This document shows positions 34,492 through 40,007 of a DNA stretch of 40,007 nucleotides, in pieces (positions within the stretch are counted from its first letter, which is position 1; each line of letters opens with the position of its first letter). This DNA comes from Lentisphaerota bacterium (GTDB lineage Bacteria; Verrucomicrobiota; Kiritimatiellia; UBA8416; VGWI01). Position numbers and translations under genes: made by a program. The notes below the pieces were generated by a model, which was not told the DNA's origin, ran no database searches, and was given only the letters and a program-made list of their open reading frames with translations. The stretch is from positions 1-40,007 of the forward strand of contig VGWI01000014.1 of the NCBI GenBank assembly GCA_016873655.1, written 5' to 3'.

Positions 34492-34512
34492 GCAACCCGG
34501 AGGGGAAAGAGA

Positions 34513-35358
34513 ATGACGACCGTTAGAAGAGTGTGTGTACTTGCGTTGGTGAGCGTGGTCCTCGGAGCAGGCGTGTGGTCGGCCGTGGCGCAGGAAGCGG
34601 CGCCGGGCGCGGCCACGGTGGCGACATCGGACGCGGCGGATCCGAACCTGATGCCGGAGACGAGGATGACGCTCTGGCAGTTGTGGACGGTGGGCGGCTG
34701 GTGCATGTGGCCTCTCGGGCTTGTCAACGTGGCCGCGATAGCGTTCGCCGTGTACGGTTACATCTTCGTGCGCGAGGACAAGATGCTTGTGCCTGCGCTC
34801 GTGCCGGGGCTGCAGGAGGCGCTTGTGAACCTGAGGCTCGACGACGCGATGAAGATGTGCACATCCACCCCGAGCATGCTCACGAACACGCTGCACGCGG
34901 GGCTCCAGCGCATAACCGACGGAGTGCTGGATGTTTCCAGCCTTGAGAAGGCGATGGAGGAATCGTCCGTCGAGGAAACTCAGGCCGGGCTGCGGATGAT
35001 CAACTATATCTCGGTCAGCGCGCAGATCGCCCCGATGCTCGGGCTGCTCGGCACCGTCAGCGGTATGATCAAGGCCTTCCAGAAGATCGGGCGCGGCGCC
35101 ATGGGGAAGCCGGAGGTGCTGGCCATGGACATCGGCGAAGCGCTCGTAACCACGGCGTACGGTCTGATTGTCGGCATCCCGGCGATGATCTTCTATTTCC
35201 ACCTGAAGAGCCGCTACACGGCGAACATCACGAAGATGGGGCGCATACTCGGGAACATGGCGCATCACCTCGTGGCGGCGTCGCGGCGCGCGGATGCGGG
35301 AATCCCGCACCCGGGAAGCGCGCCGGCCGGCGCGGACGAGGCGGCGAAGGCGCAGTAG
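34513..35358 (+). CDS. MotA/TolQ/ExbB proton-channel family protein
   Basis: Proteins of this family form the pentameric stator that, with ExbD, turns proton flow into mechanical work on TonB or TolA. The 281-residue product has three core helices at about residues 62-85, 165-190 and 208-230. The signatures are SAQIAPMLGLLGTVSGMIKAF (169-189) and GEALVTTAYGLIVGIPAMIF (208-227), including the channel-facing Thr residues. It also has an N-terminal signal-like segment (1-27, ending in SAVAQEAAPG) and a 35-residue linker before the first core helix. That addition is absent from E. coli ExbB but occurs in related family members. GGAGGGG precedes the ATG. Two ExbD genes follow at once. Confidence 0.9.
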   Translation: MTTVRRVCVLALVSVVLGAGVWSAVAQEAAPGAATVATSDAADPNLMPETRMTLWQLWTVGGWCMWPLGLVNVAAIAFAVYGYIFVREDKMLVPALVPGLQEALVNLRLDDAMKMCTSTPSMLTNTLHAGLQRITDGVLDVSSLEKAMEESSVEETQAGLRMINYISVSAQIAPMLGLLGTVSGMIKAFQKIGRGAMGKPEVLAMDIGEALVTTAYGLIVGIPAMIFYFHLKSRYTANITKMGRILGNMAHHLVAASRRADAGIPHPGSAPAGADEAAKAQ

Positions 35359-35382
35359 AAAAGGCCGGACGGGAGAAGCGAA

Positions 35383-35808
35383 ATGCGGATGCCGGACATA
35401 CCTGAAGACGCCTCCACCTTCAACATGTCGCCCATGATCGACATGGTGTTCCAGCTGATGATCTTCTTCATGGTGGCGTCGCACTTCAGCACGACCCAGA
35501 ACGTTGACCTGAAGATACCCAGCGCGGTGCATGCGGTCGTGCCGAGGGACCGGCCCGACCGCGTCGTGGTGAACATAAGGGAGGACGGGGCCCTGTTCTG
35601 CGGGGAGCAGGCCGTCGCCAACGTGGATGACCTGAAGGCCGCGGTGAAGTCGTACAAGGACCTGTCGCCGGGGCTGAAGGTGTATCTCAGGGCCGATCGC
35701 GACGCGGAACACATGCATGTGCGCAAGGTTATGAATGCCATGGGCGAGCTGGGGATAGACGACTTCATCTTCGGCGCGTTCAAGCTTGGCGAGGGGCAGA
35801 GCGAATGA
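35383..35808 (+). CDS. ExbD/TolR-family protein, first copy
   Basis: The 141-residue product has a short cytoplasmic N-terminus, one membrane helix and a periplasmic domain, the standard ExbD/TolR plan. The helix begins MSPMIDMVFQLMIFFMV, with the conserved proton-carrying Asp at residue 20. The periplasmic part contains LYLRADRDA-like sequence (VYLRADRDAEHMHVRKVMNAMGE), the region that in TolR and ExbD dimerises and can bind peptidoglycan. It lies 24 nt after the ExbB-like gene and overlaps the second ExbD gene by 4 nt (35805-35808). Two different ExbD proteins may form a heterodimer inside the ExbB pentamer. Confidence 0.92.
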   Translation: MRMPDIPEDASTFNMSPMIDMVFQLMIFFMVASHFSTTQNVDLKIPSAVHAVVPRDRPDRVVVNIREDGALFCGEQAVANVDDLKAAVKSYKDLSPGLKVYLRADRDAEHMHVRKVMNAMGELGIDDFIFGAFKLGEGQSE

Positions 35809-36245
35809 AGACCAGCACACCGCCGGCCGACGATCCGGAACTCCAGATAGCTCCGCTGATCGACTGCGTTTTCCAGCTCCTGATCTTCTTCATGGTGTCG
35901 GCGAGCCTGGTGAAATCGGAAGGCGATCTCGGGATAAAGCTGCCGGGCATGAACCAGACGCCGACACAGGTGGACATGCCGGACGAGCAAATCATAGAGG
36001 TACGGTCGACGGGACAGGTATTCTTGAACGGCCGCGAGTTCGGGGACCCGCGCCGGTCGGAGCTGCCGGACCTGATCCAGACCCTGGTGCGGTACCGGCT
36101 GGCGTCGAATTCATCCAAGAACAAGCCCATGATAACCGTCTGGGCAGAGGACAGGACCCGTCATCAGCGCGTGATTGACGTTCTGGATGCGTGCAGCGCG
36201 GCGGGTATAGAATACGTGACTTTCTCCGGGTCGTCGCCGCAGTAG
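35805..36245 (+). CDS. ExbD/TolR-family protein, second copy
   Basis: The 146-residue product has the same plan as its neighbour: the helix begins IAPLIDCVFQLLIFFMVS, with Asp also at residue 20. The periplasmic part is clearly different in sequence from the first copy, with KSEGDLGIKLPG and a C-terminal VIDVLDACSAAGIEYVTFS, so this is an old duplication and not a recent repeat. Retention of Asp in both copies suggests both helices can take part in proton transfer. Its ATG overlaps the stop of the first copy, and the vWA gene follows after 28 nt. Confidence 0.92.
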   Translation: MKTSTPPADDPELQIAPLIDCVFQLLIFFMVSASLVKSEGDLGIKLPGMNQTPTQVDMPDEQIIEVRSTGQVFLNGREFGDPRRSELPDLIQTLVRYRLASNSSKNKPMITVWAEDRTRHQRVIDVLDACSAAGIEYVTFSGSSPQ

Positions 36246-36273
36246 AAACGGAACGGGACCGGGAAGGAGGCTC

Positions 36274-37764
36274 ATGGCCGAGGAACTGGTGGACAACCTG
36301 ACCGAGCAGGAGCGGCTGGACCTGGCGAAGATTGCGCCGGAGGACCGCAGTTTCGCGCTGCTTACGGGCCTCGGCTTCCAGAAGCTCAGCAAGCAGCGTC
36401 GCCGTCAGCTCCAGTACGTCTTCCTCGTCAGCCTCGCAATACACGTTGTCGGGCTGGCCGCGTTCGGGGGCTGGGTGGTTCTGCGTCACCGCGGAGAGCG
36501 GGCGACGATCTTCACGACCCCGCCGCCTTCGCGAACCTACGAGCCGCGCAAGCTGGAGCACCAGGTGAAGATCCAGAAGCGGCAACGCAGCTCGAGCCGG
36601 CCCTCGATGGTGCCGCGACTGGTGTCGCTGAAGACGTCGCAGATCGCGCTGCCGGAAATCAAGATGGACCCGAAGATCGTTCACACCACGTTCCAACCGA
36701 AGTTCAAGGCCGTGTCCGGCAAGGGACTCGGCGTGGGGCTCGGGACCGGGTACGGAACGGACGGGTTCGGCGCGGGGGTGTCCAGCTTCAACTTCTTCGG
36801 CATTCCGGCGCGCGGGGAGCGTGTGGCCGTGCTTGTGGACGTATCGGTCAGCATGGTCGAAGAACAGCGCGGCGGGCCCCAGGGGTTCTGGCGCGTGAAG
36901 GAGCGCCTGAACCAGGTCGTGGATTCGCTGAACGAGGGAACGCTGTTCACCGTCATCGTTTTCGCCGAAGCGGCAAAGGTCATGGACAAGGAGATGCTGA
37001 TCGCCAGTGAGGACAACAAGAAGAAGGCGAAACTCTTCATTCGTCCGTTCAACACCGAAGGCAACTGGGGTTTGACGCAGGGCAACGTCTCGGGCGGGCC
37101 CGGACTACAGGCGGGCGGCGGCCGCGAAAGCTCGACGCGCCTGGACCTGGCACTGACCGGCGCCATGCTCCAGGGGGCGGACACAATCCTTGTGATCAGC
37201 GACGGAATCCCGCGCGTGAAGAAGGTCTGGAGCGCGGAGCAGGCGCAGGCGTTCCAGAACCAGCAGGCGAAATGGGCGTCCGAGAACGCTGCCCAAATGC
37301 AGGCGTGGAACCAGGCGAACGCCGCCTACCAGGGATCCATGCAGACGGTTACGGAGCGTGTGTGGGTTCCGCCAACGCCGGCGCAGCCGGCCATTCCGCC
37401 GCGCCCGCCGAGCAAGCAGCCTCCGAAGGAAGGCCAGGCTCCGGACAGGGGCGATCCGGGCCGGCCGGCGCAGCCGGCGAAGCCAGGCTACTGGAAGGAA
37501 GTCACGCGCCGGGTCGGGGGAGGCGGTAGTCCGCCGGGGCCGAGACCGCAGCCGCCGCCGGTGGCCGATCCAGGCTGGTGGACGCTGACCGATTTCGTCG
37601 AGCACATCACGCTTCTGTACAACGCGGTGTACGTCAAGCAGGGCCGCAAGCCACCGGTCATCCACTGCATCGGCTACCAGATCGACGACGAAGGGCACGC
37701 CTTCCTGCAGGATCTGTCTTCGAACTACCGCGGCCAGTACCGGCGTGTCCGTCAGTTGAAATAG
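36274..37764 (+). CDS. TonB-like membrane anchor fused to a von Willebrand A domain
   Basis: The 496-residue product has a cytoplasmic N-terminus (1-46) and a single membrane helix (about 48-70). The helix contains Ser53-Leu-Ala-Ile-His57. This SxxxH spacing is the same as the Ser16/His20 pair of TonB and the matching pair of TolA, needed for coupling to ExbB/TolQ. After a basic, Pro-containing linker and a Gly-rich stretch (148-170), a vWA domain starts near 182 with the MIDAS motif DVSVS (Asp189, Ser191, Ser193) and continues to LVISDGIPR (306-314). A long Gln/Ala- then Pro-rich insert (about 319-436) separates this from the last part of the fold (437-496). There is no TonB C-terminal domain. 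AAGGAGG precedes the start. Confidence 0.85.
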   Translation: MAEELVDNLTEQERLDLAKIAPEDRSFALLTGLGFQKLSKQRRRQLQYVFLVSLAIHVVGLAAFGGWVVLRHRGERATIFTTPPPSRTYEPRKLEHQVKIQKRQRSSSRPSMVPRLVSLKTSQIALPEIKMDPKIVHTTFQPKFKAVSGKGLGVGLGTGYGTDGFGAGVSSFNFFGIPARGERVAVLVDVSVSMVEEQRGGPQGFWRVKERLNQVVDSLNEGTLFTVIVFAEAAKVMDKEMLIASEDNKKKAKLFIRPFNTEGNWGLTQGNVSGGPGLQAGGGRESSTRLDLALTGAMLQGADTILVISDGIPRVKKVWSAEQAQAFQNQQAKWASENAAQMQAWNQANAAYQGSMQTVTERVWVPPTPAQPAIPPRPPSKQPPKEGQAPDRGDPGRPAQPAKPGYWKEVTRRVGGGGSPPGPRPQPPPVADPGWWTLTDFVEHITLLYNAVYVKQGRKPPVIHCIGYQIDDEGHAFLQDLSSNYRGQYRRVRQLK

Positions 37765-37784
37765 CAGCCGGTCGGGGGAAAACG

Positions 37785-38306
37785 ATGCCCAGACTAGTCC
37801 TTGCAGCCATCCTTCTTGCATGTGGCGTCTCGACTGCGCCGGCCGGCCCGGCGGAATGGGTAAGCCGCGTACGCGTTCTGGCTGATCCGCCTAAGAACGG
37901 ACAGGTCACCTACGCCGTCAGGTTCACTCCGGAAAGGACCCTTTCATACGAGGCGATCACGTTCGAGTGCGTGTACAGGCAGGAGTTCCCGTGGGAGGAC
38001 TTCAAGGGCCGCAAGTTTACCAAGGTGCTGGAGCCGGTGATCTTCACCTTCAGGCGGGCCGCCGTGTCGTTCGTGGCGGAGCTGGACGCGGATGTCAATT
38101 TCCTGGTTCCGGTGGACTATGCGACACTGGCAGACAAGTACGGGCCCACGACGTTCAACAAGGATTACCCGATCACTATCAACAGGATCAGGATAACGGC
38201 CGTTGTTGCGGGCGCGGAGGCCTGGCAGGTTGAGTTGCCGGGCGCGGGCGGCGATTTCGACATGAAAGCGTTGCCGGCTGAGACAGAGGCGGAAACGGCG
38301 AAGTAA
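37785..38306 (+). CDS. Small exported protein of the ExbBD/vWA cluster
   Basis: The 173-residue product begins with a signal peptide (MPRLVLAAILLACGVSTAPAGPA). The mature part appears mainly beta-stranded, for example VTYAVRFTPERTLSYEAITFECVY and PITINRIRITAVVAGAEAWQVEL, and ends in an acidic, Ala-rich tail. No family was recognised. The start at 37785 has GGGGG about 6 nt upstream, and the earlier open frame overlaps the vWA gene. It lies 20 nt after that gene and 27 nt before the last gene, so it is part of the same unit. It may be a soluble or outer-membrane partner of the machine. Confidence 0.7.
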   Translation: MPRLVLAAILLACGVSTAPAGPAEWVSRVRVLADPPKNGQVTYAVRFTPERTLSYEAITFECVYRQEFPWEDFKGRKFTKVLEPVIFTFRRAAVSFVAELDADVNFLVPVDYATLADKYGPTTFNKDYPITINRIRITAVVAGAEAWQVELPGAGGDFDMKALPAETEAETAK

Positions 38307-38333
38307 GGCGGCGCCGGCCGGGATGGGATTTTG

Positions 38334-39965
38334 ATGAAGGCGCTCTTCGGATACGTTTCGGTCCTCGTTGTGCTGGGCATAGGCGCCCGCGCAGCGGAGG
38401 TCAACCTGTTCACGCCGGAGATGCAACAGCTCCGGAACAACTACGTCGCCGAGAAGACCGCGGCCGCGGAGTCGCGGCTGGGATCGCTGCGAAGCATGAT
38501 TTCCGAGGGCCGCGTCCGTTACGACCAGATGCTGGACCGGCACAAGGTGACGGGCAACATCCCCGGCCTGGCCGTGGCGCGGACAGGCATCTCGACCTTC
38601 GAGGATTTCCTGGCGCAACTGGACAAGACGAAGGACTTCACTTTCCCGCCGAGGATAAGACGCGAGCTGGAAGAGCACTTCACAGAACTGAAACAGCGCA
38701 AGGCGGAGATAGACGCCGCGCATCTGGTCGCGGTCCGGGCGATGGAGGACAAGCATCTCCTGCTCCTTGCCGACCTGTGCAGGGCGCAGGGGGCTGACGT
38801 GTCGGACCCCGCCGGACTGAAGAAGCTGCTTGCGGACCTTGCCGGCGCTGAGGCGCCGGGCGGGGCGGCGGAGCCCGGCGGTGGCGAGAAGCCGGCAGGG
38901 CCGGGGATCGTGGGGGAATCCGGCTCATCATCCAACTGGGTGCCTTTCGCGCGGTGGCACGCCACGGTGAACGGGATCGAGATACTGGAGGTCTCGGTGG
39001 CCGGGGTGCGCGAGAAGGGCTCGTTCAAGGGGCGCAGCGTGATGGGCAAGGAGTTCGAGGTGCGGTATGAGCCCATTCGCGAGATCGCACCGGTCGGCGC
39101 GGCGCAGTTCATGGTGCGGGCCCTGCCCGGAAAGCAGGCGGGCGAGGTGATCCAGTGGCCGTCCGCGCGGAACCGGTGGACCATGGCGGTGCGCCTGCGT
39201 CCGGACAGGGGCATCATCCCTTCGGAGCATGGGTTCGAGCTGTTTGCCGGTTACCCCGGCGTCGAACGCGCGCCGCTGGTTGCAGGCGCTGACCCGGAGG
39301 CGTCGCCGCCAATGACCGTCTCTCTCGCCGACACTACGGTGAAGGTAAGGTTCCTCACGCAGCCTGACGGCGCGGCCGTGTATGTCAACGGAGCGCGGAT
39401 TGACACCAGGGGCGGGCCGGCGCTGACCCCGTGCGAAGTGGATGTGCCCGAAGGCAAGCACACCGTCACGCTGAAGAAGACGGGCTACGAGGACGTTGTG
39501 TTGACGGATTTTGCGCCCGCCGCGGGGCAGGAGGTGGCCAGGTTTCTACGGAAGGATCCGCGCTTTGTCGAGAAGGCCCTGCAGGTGTCGGCCAGGGGCA
39601 AATGGCGCAATTCGGGAATCGAACTCCAAGCGGGGGATATTGTTTCGATCGAGGTGGAAGGACTCTGGAGCTGCGGATCGAAAGGCGAGATGGTCGGGCC
39701 GGAGGGATATCCCAACAGCCAGCAGTTTTATCACTACTACATCAGACCTTCGCAGAGCCCGCGCCAGGATGACAAGGCCAGCTACGGCGCGCTCCTGATG
39801 CGCATAGGGATTGACGGGCCGATGGCGGCGATAACCGCGCGCAGCTTCCGGGCGGCCATCCGGACGGCGGGCACGCTGTACTTTGATATCAACGAGGCCG
39901 AGTCGGCGCGGACCGACAATGTGGGTGCGCTGACCCTGACGGTCCACAAGGGTCCGGCCGACTGA
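38334..39965 (+). CDS. Exported protein with PEGA and PA-IL-like domains
   Basis: The 543-residue product starts with a signal peptide (MKALFGYVSVLVVLGIGARAAE). A helical region (about 25-150) is followed by a Gly/Ala/Pro linker (171-200) and an unassigned beta-rich domain (about 202-315). Next is a PEGA-type domain (335-400: LTQPDGAAVYVNG ... TPCEVDVPEGKHTVTLKKTGYED), a small surface-protein fold. Last is a PA-IL/LecA-like beta-sandwich (417-538) with WRNSGIELQAGD, the SYGALLMRIG strand, and a C-terminal DNVGALTLTVH; galactose or calcium binding is possible but not shown. The domains suggest a carbohydrate- or wall-facing protein. It is the last gene before the window edge. Confidence 0.75.
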   Translation: MKALFGYVSVLVVLGIGARAAEVNLFTPEMQQLRNNYVAEKTAAAESRLGSLRSMISEGRVRYDQMLDRHKVTGNIPGLAVARTGISTFEDFLAQLDKTKDFTFPPRIRRELEEHFTELKQRKAEIDAAHLVAVRAMEDKHLLLLADLCRAQGADVSDPAGLKKLLADLAGAEAPGGAAEPGGGEKPAGPGIVGESGSSSNWVPFARWHATVNGIEILEVSVAGVREKGSFKGRSVMGKEFEVRYEPIREIAPVGAAQFMVRALPGKQAGEVIQWPSARNRWTMAVRLRPDRGIIPSEHGFELFAGYPGVERAPLVAGADPEASPPMTVSLADTTVKVRFLTQPDGAAVYVNGARIDTRGGPALTPCEVDVPEGKHTVTLKKTGYEDVVLTDFAPAAGQEVARFLRKDPRFVEKALQVSARGKWRNSGIELQAGDIVSIEVEGLWSCGSKGEMVGPEGYPNSQQFYHYYIRPSQSPRQDDKASYGALLMRIGIDGPMAAITARSFRAAIRTAGTLYFDINEAESARTDNVGALTLTVHKGPAD

Positions 39966-39977
39966 CCGTCCGCGCTA

Positions 39978-40006
39978 CCCCCCCCCCCCCCACGAAAGCC
40001 CCCCCC
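39978..40006. repeat. Poly-C tracts at the window end
   Basis: A run of 14 C (39978-39991), the 7 bases ACGAAAG, and a second run of 8 C (39999-40006) close the window. They lie just downstream of the last gene, outside coding sequence. Homopolymers this long are unusual and may be sequencing or assembly artefacts at a contig end. Confidence 0.6.
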
Positions 40007-40007
40007 A

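Noticed and set aside
33571-35820. A 749-codon minus-strand frame opposite the ExbB and ExbD genes
   Set aside because: It spans several genes with recognised families on the other strand and has Arg/His-rich shadow composition.

Overview
The window is about 40 kb of GC-rich bacterial chromosome, densely coding and mostly housekeeping. No phage, insertion sequence, CRISPR array or rRNA was seen. I infer a Gram-negative (diderm) host, because there are ExbB/ExbD proteins, many exported proteins and a TonB-like transducer. The mix of a TPR/ExbB/ExbD/ExbD/vWA cluster, PEGA and PA-IL-like domains, a Spy-like protein and MurA with Asp at the active-site Cys position would fit the PVC group (for example Kiritimatiellota, Lentisphaerae or Verrucomicrobia). 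That assignment rests on gene content only and is moderate at best.

Left part (1-9,700): a minus-strand unit holds a DUF362 protein, a four-helix membrane protein and tRNA-Arg(UCG). Divergent from it is a sugar-nucleotidyltransferase-like gene, followed by an exported protein with six DnaJ-type CxxCxG zinc motifs. A gene-poor stretch (4,740-5,673) contains a well-formed sigma-54 type promoter with three upstream palindromes and one possible small ORF. Next comes a minus-strand set, apt, mnmE and mnmG, for purine salvage and tRNA wobble-uridine modification.

Middle part (9,700-22,600): ppdK ends in a strong intrinsic terminator. A GT2 glycosyltransferase, transketolase and murA run on the plus strand. 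An M24 peptidase and a Spy/CpxP-like protein run on the minus strand. Then dnaA and dnaN follow, with candidate DnaA boxes upstream of dnaA and between the two genes, so the chromosome origin is probably here.

Right part (22,600-40,007): a minus-strand gcvT-gcvH-gcvPA-gcvPB operon encodes the glycine cleavage system (no L-protein in the window). A divergent QueD/PTPS-family gene lies upstream of it. Beyond that is a PerR-like regulator with a perfect 7-1-7 operator, then a DUF457/YdjM-like membrane protein overlapping a Ser/Thr kinase. Divergent from the kinase is a plus-strand cluster of eight genes (30,548-39,965): a 940-aa TPR protein, an exported protein, ExbB-like, two ExbD-like proteins, a protein joining a TonB/TolA-type SxxxH membrane helix to a von Willebrand A domain, a small exported protein, and an exported PEGA plus PA-IL-like protein. 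This looks like a proton-driven envelope machine in which a vWA domain replaces the usual TonB/TolA output domain. It is the most interesting system in the window.
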